DNA of 64,000 bases, taken from Pseudomonas sp. RIT-PI-S (GTDB taxonomy: Bacteria > Pseudomonadota > Gammaproteobacteria > Pseudomonadales > Pseudomonadaceae). Numbering within the stretch: position 1 is the first letter of the stretch; each line of letters starts with the position of its first letter. A program made the position numbers and the translations under genes. Below are positions 1 to 9,108 of the stretch, piece by piece. The DNA lies in NCBI RefSeq assembly GCF_025642975.1, contig NZ_JANZKJ010000003.1:186001-250000 (forward strand), given 5' to 3'. The notes under the pieces are model-generated. The model saw only the letters and a list, made by a program, of their open reading frames with translations, made no database searches and was not told the origin of the DNA.

Positions 1-879
1 CACCACGATATCCACGATCATCTTGGCATTAGGCACGCCAACCAGGTTGAGCACGGTTTGGTAGGAGCCAAGCTGCGGCAGCGCTGGGTCGTTCCAAGGC
101 ACCAGGGCCACCACCAGGAAGATCGACACCAGATAGAACAGGCAGATGCGCCAAATGACCGAATTGGTAGCCTTGGAGATCTGGCGGCCCGGATCACGCG
201 ACTCGGCGGCGGCGATGGTTACGATTTCGGTACCCATGAACGAGAACATGGTGGTCAGCATGGCCGCCACCACAGCGCCCAAGCCGTTGGGCATGAAGCC
301 TTGGGTATCGGTCACATGGCTGAAGCCGCTGACCTGGCTGCCCGGCACGAAGCCAAAGGCGGCGCCCAGGCCCACCACGATAAAGGCCACGATGGCGATG
401 ACCTTCAGCAGCGCGAACCAGAACTCGAACTCGCCGTAGTTCTTCACGCTGAACAGGTTGGTGACGGTAAGCACTGCGGTAATGATCAGCGCGAACACCC
501 AGACCTGCACGTCTGGAATCCATTGATGCAGGATGCCGGCGGCGGCGTTGGCCTCCAGCGGGATCACCAGTACCCAGAACCACCAGTAAAGCCAACCGAT
601 GGTGAAACCGGCCCAGTGGCCAATGGCACGGTCGGCATAGGTGGAAAACGAGCCAGTGTCCGGCGAGGCTACCGCCATCTCACCCAGCATGCGCATCACC
701 AGCACCACCAGGGTACCCGCGGCTGCATAAGCCAGAAGCACGGCAGGCCCTGCTTCTGCAATAGCGTGGCCAGAACCGACGAACAGGCCGGCACCGATTA
801 CTCCCGCAATGGACAGCATGGTCACATGGCGGGTTTTCAGCCCTTGGGCAAGCCCACCGGCGTTTTGAATACTGCTCAT
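1..879 (-). CDS. gabP: GABA permease, 5' part (runs off the window start)
   Basis: Inner-membrane amino acid/polyamine (APC superfamily) permease, most like E. coli GabP, which imports 4-aminobutyrate with protons. Reading from the ATG at 879, the N-terminus has the family signature HVTMLSIAGVIGAGLFVGSG, followed by MRMLGEMAVASPDTGSFSTY and the WLYWWFWVLVIPLEA segment. These match GabP closely over the whole visible 293 residues. Several hydrophobic membrane spans are visible, and a GGAAGGG ribosome site lies just before the start. The C-terminal roughly 170 residues are outside the window. It is transcribed away from the binding-protein gene at 1335. A related amino-acid permease specificity cannot be excluded from sequence alone. 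Confidence 0.85.
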   Translation of the reverse strand, partial: MSSIQNAGGLAQGLKTRHVTMLSIAGVIGAGLFVGSGHAIAEAGPAVLLAYAAAGTLVVLVMRMLGEMAVASPDTGSFSTYADRAIGHWAGFTIGWLYWWFWVLVIPLEANAAAGILHQWIPDVQVWVFALIITAVLTVTNLFSVKNYGEFEFWFALLKVIAIVAFIVVGLGAAFGFVPGSQVSGFSHVTDTQGFMPNGLGAVVAAMLTTMFSFMGTEIVTIAAAESRDPGRQISKATNSVIWRICLFYLVSIFLVVALVPWNDPALPQLGSYQTVLNLVGVPNAKMIVDIVV

Positions 880-1334
880 AGGTTTACCCTTCCGAGAAAG
901 CGATTGACCGGCGCTGCGCTCAAATGACCGCTGTTTGAGACGAGCAACACGCCGTTGCAATAATTTTACGCAAGAAGCGCGCCAAATTGATGCAAAATAG
1001 TTCAAGGCCGCCCCACAGTAAGGCCTAGCGGCATAACTGCAAGGGCTTGAACAATATGACTTTTTGTCGCAGGGGCCAAAAAGTATTACCGGATTACCCA
1101 GGCAAAGATCACTTTTTGCTCTGTTTCCGAGCAGCAAGTAACACCCCCGCCCTGCCTCGGTGCAACTTTGGGGCCCTCAGGCGCTGGGGGCGGGGTACAA
1201 CCGCCCGCCAAGGCTTAGGCTTGCCTGGGATAAGAAAATGTCACAAGCAGCCATACCTGAGCGGTGATGTTTCTGCCATAAACGTTGTCGAAGCGAGTAC
1301 ACCTCGCTGCCCCTGGCTATTGGAGTTTCGCTAC
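880..1334. promoter_or_regulatory. Divergent intergenic region with three copies of an ACTTTTTG octamer
   Basis: Gene-free stretch between the GABA permease gene (leftward) and the binding-protein gene (rightward), so it must hold both promoters. The octamer ACTTTTTG occurs directly at 1059-1066, inverted at 1077-1084 and directly at 1111-1118. I see no convincing -35/-10 pair that I would assign to either gene. An open frame running from 1047 into the downstream gene is most likely fortuitous, because the secretion signal begins at 1335. Confidence 0.4.
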
Positions 1335-2087
1335 ATGGCTCGATTTTTCGGTTCGCTACTGGGTTGCGTACTGGCCCTTTCCTGCGTTTCTTCAACGTAC
1401 GCCGCGGACAAACTACGGATGGGCATGGAAGGTGGGCACCCCCCGTTCAACGACACCGACGCCAGCGGGCAGGTCGTCGGCTTTGACGCGGACATCGGTG
1501 CCGCCTTGTGCGCGAAGATGAAGGTGGAGTGCGAGATCGTCACCGCAGACTTCGAGAACCTCATCCCGGCACTCAACGACAACCAGTTCGACTTCCTTAT
1601 TTCGTCGCTTTCGGTGACGGATGAGCGCAAACAGCTGGTGGACTTCACCGACCCTTACTACATCAACAAGCTGCAGTTCCTCGCTGCTGAAAGCAGTGAC
1701 CTGGACGGCACGCCGGGCAGCTGGATGGGCAAGACCCTGGGCGCCCAAGAGGGCACCTTGGCGGCGAACTGGCTTCAGGAAAAGGCCGCCAACGTCGCGA
1801 TCGTGCAAACCTTCCAGACCCAGGACGAACTCTATGTCGCCCTTTCCACCGGGCAAATCGACGGTGCGCTGGCCGACAAGTACACCGGCTACGAGTGGCT
1901 GCGCACCGATGGCGGAAAAGGCTTCGAACTCAAGGGCGAGCCGGTTGAAGATGGCGACCGCATCGCCATCGCCACGCGGCTGAACGACCCGCTGCGCACC
2001 CGCCTCAATGTGGCGCTCAAAGACATCCTCCTCGATGGCACCTACAAGAAGATCAACGACAAGTACTTCCCCTTCAGCATTCGTTGA
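1335..2087 (+). CDS. Periplasmic amino-acid-binding protein (Lys/Arg/Orn type)
   Basis: Extracytoplasmic solute-binding protein of the HisJ/ArgT (PBP2) family, 250 residues. These proteins hand polar or basic amino acids to an ABC permease. The start at 1335 puts a classic signal peptide first (MARFFGSLLGCVLALSCVSSTYA, cleaved about residue 23). The mature protein follows the fold: LRMGMEGGHPPFN, then GFDADIGAAL, then FDFLISSLSVTDER with the ligand-binding Arg, then GTYKKINDKYFPF at the end. A GGAG lies 9 nt upstream. No permease or ATPase gene is adjacent, so it is an orphan that must share a transporter encoded elsewhere. The exact ligand is not resolved. Confidence 0.82.
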   Translation: MARFFGSLLGCVLALSCVSSTYAADKLRMGMEGGHPPFNDTDASGQVVGFDADIGAALCAKMKVECEIVTADFENLIPALNDNQFDFLISSLSVTDERKQLVDFTDPYYINKLQFLAAESSDLDGTPGSWMGKTLGAQEGTLAANWLQEKAANVAIVQTFQTQDELYVALSTGQIDGALADKYTGYEWLRTDGGKGFELKGEPVEDGDRIAIATRLNDPLRTRLNVALKDILLDGTYKKINDKYFPFSIR

Positions 2088-2089
2088 AC

Positions 2090-3313
2090 ATGCTTGAAAG
2101 CACACAACTGGCGAGCCGCTTCAGCGCCCTGAGTCATTTCCTGGATGACCACCAGGCGCTGTGGCGGCCACGGCCCTTCACCTACCTCGAACTTCCCTGG
2201 GAACGCAGTTACCCACAATTGGCCGGGTGGTTGCGCACCCGTACATTGGCGCAGGCCGAGAGCGCCCTGCAGGCGCCGCTGGAGCTGGCGGCTCCTGCTC
2301 CTTTCTCGACACTGGCCACTGAGGCTGCAACGCTGTGCAACATCGGCGCGCTCCCCGAACGACCACTTACCCCGGCACCCGCTCGGCTTGACCGGGACGT
2401 ACCCGGGCGCAAATGGACGCAAATCGAAGCGTTCGCCCGCCACCTGCGCTTCGAACACGCCCCAAGCCACTGGCTGGACTGGTGTGCGGGTAAAGGCCAC
2501 CTCGGCCGCCGCCTGGCCAGTGAAGGGCAATCACTGACCTGCTGGGAGCACGACCCGGCGCTGGTAGCCGCCGGGCAAGCCCTAAGCGAACACCATGGCC
2601 TGCAAGCCGAGCATTGCCTTACGGATGTGCTGGCAAGCGGCTTGCGCATTCCCGCAGGGGTTACGCCGGTGGCGCTGCATGCCTGTGGCGACCTGCACAT
2701 ACGCTTGCTAACGCTGGCGCTGGCGCAAGGCTGCACGCAATTGGCGATCGCGCCCTGCTGTTACAACCGCACCCGCGCCTCTCTCTATGTGCCGCTGTCA
2801 CGCCAAGGTAACCGCGAAAACCCAGAGCTGACCCTTGAGGACCTCGCCCTGCCCGCCAGCGAAGCCGTGACCGCCGGCACCCGCGAGCGGCGCCAGCGCG
2901 ACCTGTCCATGGCCCGGCGCCTGGGCTTCGACCTGCTGCAACGGCGGCTGCGCAACAGCGACAGCTACCTGCCTACGCCTTCGCTGCCCGTCAGCTGGCT
3001 CGGGCGCCCGTTCGAGGACTACTGCCGGCACCTGGCGCAACTCAAAGGTTTGCCAGCGATACCGCCCTGCGACTGGGCCAGCCTGGAAGCGCAAGGTTGG
3101 GCGCGCCTCGCCCAGGTGCGCAACCTTGAACTGCCGCGGGCATTGTTTCGCAGGCCATTGGAGCTATGGCTGGTGCTGGATCGTGCCTTATGGCTTCACG
3201 AACAGGGTTACCAGGTGCGCGTGGGCACCTTTTGCGAGGCGGCCGTCACCCCTCGCAACCTGATGATCATCGCGGAACGCGCTGCCCAACAACCTGTGGA
3301 TAACTCTGTGTAA
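2090..3313 (+). CDS. SAM-dependent methyltransferase of unknown target
   Basis: A 407-residue protein with a Rossmann-type SAM site in the middle (DWCAGKGHLG at about residues 130-139). It is followed by a CWEHDP acidic strand and, near residue 225, the motif IAPCCYN. That combination of a central SAM domain with a CCYN signature recalls the Trm13/METTL25-like methyltransferase group, but the substrate is unknown. The ATG at 2090 lies 2 nt after the TGA of the binding-protein gene. A TTG at 2084 overlapping that stop is also possible. The close packing suggests co-transcription without implying shared function. Confidence 0.7.
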   Translation: MLESTQLASRFSALSHFLDDHQALWRPRPFTYLELPWERSYPQLAGWLRTRTLAQAESALQAPLELAAPAPFSTLATEAATLCNIGALPERPLTPAPARLDRDVPGRKWTQIEAFARHLRFEHAPSHWLDWCAGKGHLGRRLASEGQSLTCWEHDPALVAAGQALSEHHGLQAEHCLTDVLASGLRIPAGVTPVALHACGDLHIRLLTLALAQGCTQLAIAPCCYNRTRASLYVPLSRQGNRENPELTLEDLALPASEAVTAGTRERRQRDLSMARRLGFDLLQRRLRNSDSYLPTPSLPVSWLGRPFEDYCRHLAQLKGLPAIPPCDWASLEAQGWARLAQVRNLELPRALFRRPLELWLVLDRALWLHEQGYQVRVGTFCEAAVTPRNLMIIAERAAQQPVDNSV

Positions 3314-3386
3314 AACCTTTGGGTTGCGCTTACCTTCTCACGGTTTGGCGAGCGCGACGCTTACTTTCTGAGTTGTGAATAGACGT

Positions 3387-4013
3387 TCACACTAAGTTGT
3401 GGCGCCGGGCAAGTTCGGCCAGGCAAACGACTGACTTCACCTTAAGCTTGGCAACCAGGCGAGACTTGTAAGAGCTGACGGTTTTGTTACTAAGCAGTAG
3501 TGCTTCGCCAATTTGAATATTGGTAAAGCCCACGGCCAGATAACGCAGCACCGACAACTCCCGAGCGGACAAACCAGCAATGCGCTCGGTTTCGGCGGCG
3601 TCGCCGAGCGTGGGGCCGTCCACGTTCGCTTGCCAGTTGGGAAAAAAAATAAACCCGGAGGTAATAGTGCGCACGGCATTACGAAAATCTTCGGGGCGGT
3701 TGGTCTTGGAAAGAAAACCTGCCGCGCCTGCCTTCAGGCAACGCTCGGCGCCGTATTCAGGCGGGTAACTGGTTAACACCAGCATTTGAGTGGGAAAGCC
3801 CAGCGCTTTGATCCGCTGGATAACGCTAAGGCCATCAAGCCGGGGAAGTGCAATTTCCAGCACAACCAACGCCGGCCGAACCTGGCGCGCCAGCGCCACG
3901 GCCTGCACGCCATCAGCGGCATGGGCAAAGGAATCGAAGCCCTCTTCCTTGAGCATTTCTTCGACAGTCGCTCGAATATACGGTTGGTCATCCACAATCA
4001 GCGCGGTTCGCAT
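3387..4013 (-). CDS. BvgA/EvgA-like response regulator with Glu at the phosphoacceptor position
   Basis: A 208-residue NarL/FixJ-type regulator: receiver domain (1-120) plus LuxR-type helix-turn-helix (about 147-205, LSARELSVLRYLAVGFTN and SNKTVSSYKSRL). The wording of both domains resembles Bordetella BvgA, which controls adhesins. The acidic pair D8-D9, the switch T81 and K103 are all present. The residue normally phosphorylated is Glu53 (VVLEIALP instead of VVLDIALP), and the codon is GAA. Glu here often mimics the phosphorylated state, so the protein may be constitutively active. It lies just downstream of the pilus genes on the same strand, with no sensor kinase nearby. Its target is probably the pilus operon (inference). 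Confidence 0.85.
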   Translation of the reverse strand: MRTALIVDDQPYIRATVEEMLKEEGFDSFAHAADGVQAVALARQVRPALVVLEIALPRLDGLSVIQRIKALGFPTQMLVLTSYPPEYGAERCLKAGAAGFLSKTNRPEDFRNAVRTITSGFIFFPNWQANVDGPTLGDAAETERIAGLSARELSVLRYLAVGFTNIQIGEALLLSNKTVSSYKSRLVAKLKVKSVVCLAELARRHNLV

Positions 4014-4048
4014 AGGCGTCTCCTTTCAGTGCAATACAGCCGCCCCGC

Positions 4049-4786
4049 CTACGGCGTATACCGGCGGCGATCCTTGCCTTCAATGAGCGTAAAAAGAAAC
4101 CGCTGGGGCTTTTCACCCTTCAACGTGAATGTTTTGCCGGGCCGCACGTGCACAGTCTTGCCCTGCCCACACTCACCAGGCCCCTGGCACAGGGCGAGGC
4201 CCTCCAGCACCACCGTGGTATTGCCACGATTGGCGACTCGTAACTGGTTATCGTGCTGCTCGACGCTCGTTTGGAACAGCGCCGGCCGAGGGCTTACCAA
4301 CACGACCCCGCCGATAGCCTTGAGCACGCCTACATCAGCGACGATGGCTTGCTGGTATTCCTCCCGCGCCTCCTGCGCCAAGCCAAAGGCTTCTTCTGCT
4401 CGCGGCACCACGGGTACGAAGCGCAGGCGAAAGTAACGCTCCGCCGCTCTACCCCCGCGATAAACCACACGGATCTCTCGATAACTGCCTGGAGGAATGA
4501 TCAAGCGGGACGGGCTAGCGATCAGGGGTCGTTCGGTGCCTTCAAGGGCGCGCTCCTGCGGCTTGCCGTCCGGGCCATAGGTAAGCTCGGCCACCTCGAC
4601 CCTTACAAACGCCGTGGCGTCCCCCACGTTGCCGATGCGCTTGGTAAAGGTAGTTCGGCCTGCCGCCAAGTAATCGTAGAGCGCGCCAGAATCCAAGGCT
4701 GGCGTGGCCATGGCCGGCGCGCTAAACAAGAGGGCTGTTACCAAGCCCCAACAGCGTGCCCAGGGCAAGCCGTTAAATCTGCGCAT
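4049..4786 (-). CDS. Second periplasmic pilus chaperone (alpha/CS1 type)
   Basis: A 245-residue periplasmic chaperone of the CooB/CblB group that caps pilus subunits before they reach the usher. After a signal peptide (ending SAPAMA) come the conserved segments SPSRLIIPPGSYREIRVVY and RYFRLRFVPVVP. These contain the Arg and the G1-strand region that chaperones use to hold a subunit. The ATG at 4786 overlaps the last codons of the tip gene by 14 nt. An earlier GTG at 4810 would give a longer, less typical leader. This is the second chaperone in the locus. It shares motifs but is only moderately similar to the one at 9109-9846, which suggests that the two serve different subunits. Confidence 0.82.
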   Translation of the reverse strand: MRRFNGLPWARCWGLVTALLFSAPAMATPALDSGALYDYLAAGRTTFTKRIGNVGDATAFVRVEVAELTYGPDGKPQERALEGTERPLIASPSRLIIPPGSYREIRVVYRGGRAAERYFRLRFVPVVPRAEEAFGLAQEAREEYQQAIVADVGVLKAIGGVVLVSPRPALFQTSVEQHDNQLRVANRGNTTVVLEGLALCQGPGECGQGKTVHVRPGKTFTLKGEKPQRFLFTLIEGKDRRRYTP

Positions 4787-5999
4787 CGAACACCAACGTA
4801 AAACTCCCACGGAACGGATGGCCTGGGTTCTTGAGCATTATTCGTTGGAAGTCCATGGTTTCCGAGGCGATCTCAAGCAACCCTGGTTCATCTACCACGG
4901 GATAGTTGGGCTCAACTTCAAATACCCAATCGTGCTGCATCAAAGCGTCTTTGACCGGAGTGCCTCGATAGGTGATAGAGGCAGGCAAGGTCAGGAAAAG
5001 GCTTATTTTCGCAATCCGTTGGTTACTGACATTTCGTACCCCGCAGGCTGACCCTACAGGCTCATCGCAGCGTAGTTGGATCGAGAAAGGCCCGGATGCG
5101 GACATGCGGAAGGGCAGAAACTTTTCGATTCGGCTCGGTGGCGGCTTAAGCCCGGTCAGGTATTGATGCCAGCCGCCGTAGCGTGCGGGTGGTTGCAGGT
5201 CGACGTTTTCGTAACCGGCGGGGAAGTCCACGCTGAGCTGATGTTGCACATCCACGGTGAAGTTGAAGGTAACGCTGCTATCGCTCAGTTGGCTGACCTG
5301 GCTGCCCAGGCTGAAATCCCCGGCTTCGCCCACGCTGTAAGTCACGCTGCCGTAATACAAGCCACTGCGCACCCCATGCGGCTTGGGCAGCTTTAGCCGA
5401 TAACCGACCGACATCGAACGCGCCGTGACGTCGATTTCTCGAGGGGTTTGGGCCCCGCTGCTGGCCGGATAGCACAGCCCAGGCGACACCGGGTCGGCGA
5501 TTCTCCAGATAAAGCCCACACGGTTACCGCTGCTTCCGTACGCGGAGACATACGCGCAGTTGCCTCCAGTACTCGAATGCGAGGCGGGGTTTTCAGGGCG
5601 GTCCACGCCCTGGCCTCCCAGCACTTGCGCCACATGGGTAATGTCGAAATCCGCCGCGATGGAGCTGCCATTGGCGGAGAGCAGCGTCACCTTGGCCTGA
5701 GGCGGGGTGCGCAGCGACCAACGTCGCGCGATAGGCGGCAGGCCGCTGAGCACGCGGCGCTCATATTCCACGGGCACGGCAACCGAGGCAATCTGCTCGC
5801 CGCAGCCGCCGTACTCTTGGCAGAACCCGGACGGCGGCGTGGTGTTCTTGAAGCCCGAACCATCAGACGAAGGCCGGAACTGTAGGCTGATATCCACACT
5901 GGCTGCGCTGGCCAGCGAAGTGCACGCCCACAAGGCCAAAAGCGGCCAGGCCCGGCGCAGGCCGCTGCGCCCCAACCGGTTGAATAGCGGCTTATACAT
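4773..5999 (-). CDS. CS1-type pilus tip protein (CooD/CfaE/CblD-like)
   Basis: A 408-residue secreted protein, by position and build the minor tip subunit that starts assembly and binds the host or surface target. A signal peptide (ending TSLASA) precedes an N-terminal half with several Cys (SGFCQEYGGCGEQ, then GGNCAYVS and GLCYPA) and a C-terminal pilin-like half (LRCDEPVGSACG to the terminal strand GSFTLVFDAQI). Two-domain tip adhesins of about 360-400 residues are the rule in the CS1/CFA-I family. Its ATG overlaps the usher stop by 8 nt, so the two are translationally coupled. I identified it mainly by locus position and architecture. The binding target is unknown. Confidence 0.75.
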   Translation of the reverse strand: MYKPLFNRLGRSGLRRAWPLLALWACTSLASAASVDISLQFRPSSDGSGFKNTTPPSGFCQEYGGCGEQIASVAVPVEYERRVLSGLPPIARRWSLRTPPQAKVTLLSANGSSIAADFDITHVAQVLGGQGVDRPENPASHSSTGGNCAYVSAYGSSGNRVGFIWRIADPVSPGLCYPASSGAQTPREIDVTARSMSVGYRLKLPKPHGVRSGLYYGSVTYSVGEAGDFSLGSQVSQLSDSSVTFNFTVDVQHQLSVDFPAGYENVDLQPPARYGGWHQYLTGLKPPPSRIEKFLPFRMSASGPFSIQLRCDEPVGSACGVRNVSNQRIAKISLFLTLPASITYRGTPVKDALMQHDWVFEVEPNYPVVDEPGLLEIASETMDFQRIMLKNPGHPFRGSFTLVFDAQI

Positions 6000-8511
6000 C
6001 AGGCTGACCTCCCTCGGCGGCGCCAGCGACGGTGGTCTGGCTGCAGGTCAGCTTGCCGACCATCAGCACGTCCTGTTCCCGTTTTGCCCGTGCTGGGTCC
6101 ACATTGACCAGGCAGCGGCGCTTGCCGTGATGGCGGACCTCCAGGCTCGGGTTGGAATGGCTCATCTCCACCGCGAAAAACCCATCCGCCTCGCTGACGC
6201 CACGGCTGGCATGGTTGATGACCATGGCGCCGGGCAGTGGCTTGCCGCGCTCGTCCAGCAGTTGGCCGATCACCGTCACGGTGCGCATCACCTGCACCTT
6301 GTGGTAACTCACCGCACCTTTATTCAGGTGATAGTCCGCCACCTGCGGGACCACCACCGCGGGGTGCGCGCCTTCCCCGCGAAAATCGAAACGCACGCGC
6401 CCCGGCTCGTAGGGGGTCACGGGGATTACATTGCGCCCCGGCACCAAACGGCCGCTGATGCCGTGCTCGTCGTAAGTGCGCAGCTCGACGTCGGCCAGGT
6501 CACTGTCCACGTCGACGATCATCCCAGCGCCATAAGCATTGAAATCGCCGCTAGAGGCGAGATGGCCCTCGCCGAGCGCCAAGGTGTTGCTGAGGTTGAG
6601 CCCACCACCAAGCTCGCCGTTATAAGACGACGTTTGCAGGTACAGGTCGCCAGCGGCGGCCTGGCTTAGGAATTCCGCGCGCCCGCCCACGCCCAAGCCG
6701 TAGCTGTCGCTGTTGAGCGTGCCGGTTACGCTGCGCAGGAAAGGCCCGGCAAGCTGATGGCGGTAGTTCAAGGTCGCGGTCTGCTCCCGGCTGCCGTCGC
6801 GGTCGGTACGGGTGCCCACGGTACCGGTTAGCTGGTCCCCGCTGCTGCCTAGCGCCAGCGTCAGGCTCACGTCCACGCCACGGCTGCGACGGTTGCCGCT
6901 GCTGTCGCTGCCCGGCCGGTCGAACACTGAGAAGCGCCAATAACCCTCGGAGCCAAACAGGATGCTGCGCTGAATCCAGGACAGGTCCAGCCCGGTGCCG
7001 GCCGCCGGCCCAGTGTCATGCGTGAGCCGGGCGGTGCCGGCGCCCCGCGCGGTAAAACGGTGCTGCCAGGTCAGCGCGGTTTGTGTGTTCTCGCGCACCT
7101 GCCAGCGCCGCCGCGCCGAGAAAAACGCGGGCACGCGGTCGTCCCAGGCCTCGTAGTAGAGCCAGGAGCGGTTGTGGGTCAGCATCAGATTGCCCGCACG
7201 GTAGGTGTAGATCGCCTGCGCATCGATGCCGTCGCCGCGATCCTCGGTGCGGTACAGGTTGCCGAACAGGCGCAGGCCTTGGCTTAGCTCTGTGTCCAGG
7301 GACAGGCCGTATTGCATCCGCGCATCCACATGCTCGGCCGACAGCCCAAGGATTGCCTGCGGGTGCAGCATGTAGTTGGCGATCACGCCGGCATTCATGC
7401 CTTCGCCCTGGCGATCGTCCCAGTCGCTGAGCAGCTCTCGCCCCTGGCCGAGGTAGGCGTTGTAGCGCCAGCGTTGCTCAGGGTTCTTCCAGCCGCTGGG
7501 CTTGTAGATGAATTCGTTGGTGGTGGCGGTGACCTGGCCGTCCTCGACCACGCGCACTTCTACCTCATAGATACCCCCAGGCAGCGGCCGGGTGTCGATG
7601 GCCTGCAAGCCGGGCTGCACGGGCTGGCTGTAGATAAGCGAGCCGTCGCGGTACACCTGTACCGTGGCAGGGCGATTGGGGGTCACATACACCGGGCTGG
7701 CGCTTGGCTGGGCGTTGTCGACGGCCAGGCTGTCACTGCTGCCGAACATCACCCCCAAGGTGCCTTCGGGGCGCCCGCTCAACGTGCGGGGCTGGCGGCT
7801 AAGGCCCTGCACGGCCGGGGAGAAATAGCCCAGGCGAAAGAACCTGTCGCCCTGCAAGTGATCGGCATACAGGCTGCGTAGGCGATGCCGGTCGAGGCTC
7901 ACGCCTTCGTAGCGGCTGTTGTCCACCTGCCCTTCGGCGACGGTGGTCCATTGCCCTATGCTGCCGGTGGCGGCGGCAACCCAGGTGCCATAGCGCTGGG
8001 ATTCGCTGCCCGCCAGGTTCAATTGATTACGCAATAGCAGCCCGCCGCTGCGCTCGGGCAATTGATGGAAACGAGGCGTTTCGCTGTCGCGCTCAACCTC
8101 CCCGGTCAGAATGGATAGCGTCGAACGCTCGAGGCTGTAGTGCAGCGCCACCAAGCCGTTGGGGCAGTCACGGGCGCAGTCGCCTAGCGTGCGCGGTTCG
8201 CTCAAGGCCTGGAGCCAGGCTTGGCGTTGTTCGGCCGAGGCCTCGGTCTGGCCAATGTCGGAGTATTTGAGTAACTGCACGGTTTCGTCGCGGCCTAGCA
8301 GGAGCATGGCATCCCCTAGATAACGGCCGTTAAGGTCTACCCGCACCACCACCGGCACATCGAAGAAATGGTCCCTGAATTCAGCGGGCAGCCCTCGCGC
8401 CTGGCTCAGCAAGTCAAGGCTGGCTGGCCCGGCTGCGCTGGCTTGAGCCATGAACAGGCTTAGGGCGGCCGCCCCGGCAAGCACAGGCTTGAGGAGATGG
8501 TTTTCAAACAC
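5992..8511 (-). CDS. Outer-membrane pilus usher (TcfC/CooC/CblC type)
   Basis: An 839-residue outer-membrane protein that gathers chaperone-subunit complexes and extrudes the fibre. It opens with a signal peptide (ending MAQASA) and an N-terminal periplasmic domain with a Cys pair (CARDC). A long beta-rich barrel follows, interrupted by the plug-like stretch with PNRPATVQVYRDG and YEVEVRVV. The end holds the short carboxypeptidase-like domain GQLLDERGKPLPGAMV. Length and the TcfC-type layout fit alpha-class ushers rather than the larger gamma-class FimD. It lies between the major pilin gene (63 nt upstream) and the tip gene (8-nt overlap). Confidence 0.88.
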   Translation of the reverse strand: MFENHLLKPVLAGAAALSLFMAQASAAGPASLDLLSQARGLPAEFRDHFFDVPVVVRVDLNGRYLGDAMLLLGRDETVQLLKYSDIGQTEASAEQRQAWLQALSEPRTLGDCARDCPNGLVALHYSLERSTLSILTGEVERDSETPRFHQLPERSGGLLLRNQLNLAGSESQRYGTWVAAATGSIGQWTTVAEGQVDNSRYEGVSLDRHRLRSLYADHLQGDRFFRLGYFSPAVQGLSRQPRTLSGRPEGTLGVMFGSSDSLAVDNAQPSASPVYVTPNRPATVQVYRDGSLIYSQPVQPGLQAIDTRPLPGGIYEVEVRVVEDGQVTATTNEFIYKPSGWKNPEQRWRYNAYLGQGRELLSDWDDRQGEGMNAGVIANYMLHPQAILGLSAEHVDARMQYGLSLDTELSQGLRLFGNLYRTEDRGDGIDAQAIYTYRAGNLMLTHNRSWLYYEAWDDRVPAFFSARRRWQVRENTQTALTWQHRFTARGAGTARLTHDTGPAAGTGLDLSWIQRSILFGSEGYWRFSVFDRPGSDSSGNRRSRGVDVSLTLALGSSGDQLTGTVGTRTDRDGSREQTATLNYRHQLAGPFLRSVTGTLNSDSYGLGVGGRAEFLSQAAAGDLYLQTSSYNGELGGGLNLSNTLALGEGHLASSGDFNAYGAGMIVDVDSDLADVELRTYDEHGISGRLVPGRNVIPVTPYEPGRVRFDFRGEGAHPAVVVPQVADYHLNKGAVSYHKVQVMRTVTVIGQLLDERGKPLPGAMVINHASRGVSEADGFFAVEMSHSNPSLEVRHHGKRRCLVNVDPARAKREQDVLMVGKLTCSQTTVAGAAEGGQPDV

Positions 8512-8542
8512 AGCGTGTGTCCACTTCCGGAATAGGGAATGA

Positions 8543-8563
8543 AGCGGGCCAGCGCGGCCCGCT
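8543..8563 (-). terminator. Hairpin between major pilin and usher genes
   Basis: Perfect 8-bp stem AGCGGGCC / GGCCCGCT with a 5-nt loop, directly after the pilin stop codon and before the usher start. There is no U-tract, so full termination is unlikely. In pilus operons such a stem usually stabilises the upstream pilin mRNA or gives partial read-through, producing far more pilin than usher. Confidence 0.6.
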
Positions 8564-8574
8564 CGGGGTGGCGC

Positions 8575-9051
8575 TTAGGGGGTAACGTTGCCCAGCGGGG
8601 TTTCGAAGGTCACGTCCACGAACGCCATGTAATTGCCCGGCGCGTAAGGGCCATCCGCGGCGGAAATGTCCATGTTCATGTAGAAGCGGTTAGCGGCGTC
8701 CGCAGCGGACACCACTTCTTGCGAGGTATTGCTCAGGTCCACGCCGTTGGCGGTGATGGTCAGCGGGATGCGATCCCCACGGCTGGTGAGCACGGCTTCG
8801 CTTTCCAGGCGGGCGGAGATGGCGCCAGTGGTGCTGCGGACCAGTACCCGCTTGCCAACGATGCCTTCAAGGTTGCCGTTAGAGCCCAAGGCCATCTTCT
8901 GCGTTTCGTTCATCCAGCCGTGCTCGTCGAGGAACGAGAAGACCGCGGTGGGCACCAAAGCGGTGACCTGAATGCGCTTGGAGACAGTGTTATCGGCGGC
9001 CACGGCCTGGCCGGCGAGAAGCAAGGCCAACGGAAGGGCGAGGTATTTCAT
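8575..9051 (-). CDS. CS1-type major pilin subunit
   Basis: A 158-residue exported pilin. The signal peptide ends at GQAVA-A, and the mature chain begins NTVSKRIQVTALVP. That is the donor-strand N-terminus typical of CFA/I, CooA and CblA pilins, which complete a neighbour's fold during assembly. It has no Cys in the mature chain, again as in this class. The C-terminal motif APGNYMAFVDVTFE matches the family's last strands. The gene follows the first chaperone by 57 nt and carries its own AGGAG-like site. It is expected to be the most abundant product of the locus. Confidence 0.85.
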   Translation of the reverse strand: MKYLALPLALLLAGQAVAADNTVSKRIQVTALVPTAVFSFLDEHGWMNETQKMALGSNGNLEGIVGKRVLVRSTTGAISARLESEAVLTSRGDRIPLTITANGVDLSNTSQEVVSAADAANRFYMNMDISAADGPYAPGNYMAFVDVTFETPLGNVTP

Positions 9052-9108
9052 GGGGCAGGTGCTCCTGTTGCTTTCGTTAAGGTTGGTGCCGGTGGTTAAA
9101 GGGCCCGG

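Noticed and set aside
1047..1334. Open N-terminal extension of the binding-protein gene (96 extra residues)
   Set aside because: The extension is low in coding character and would bury the signal peptide that starts at 1335.
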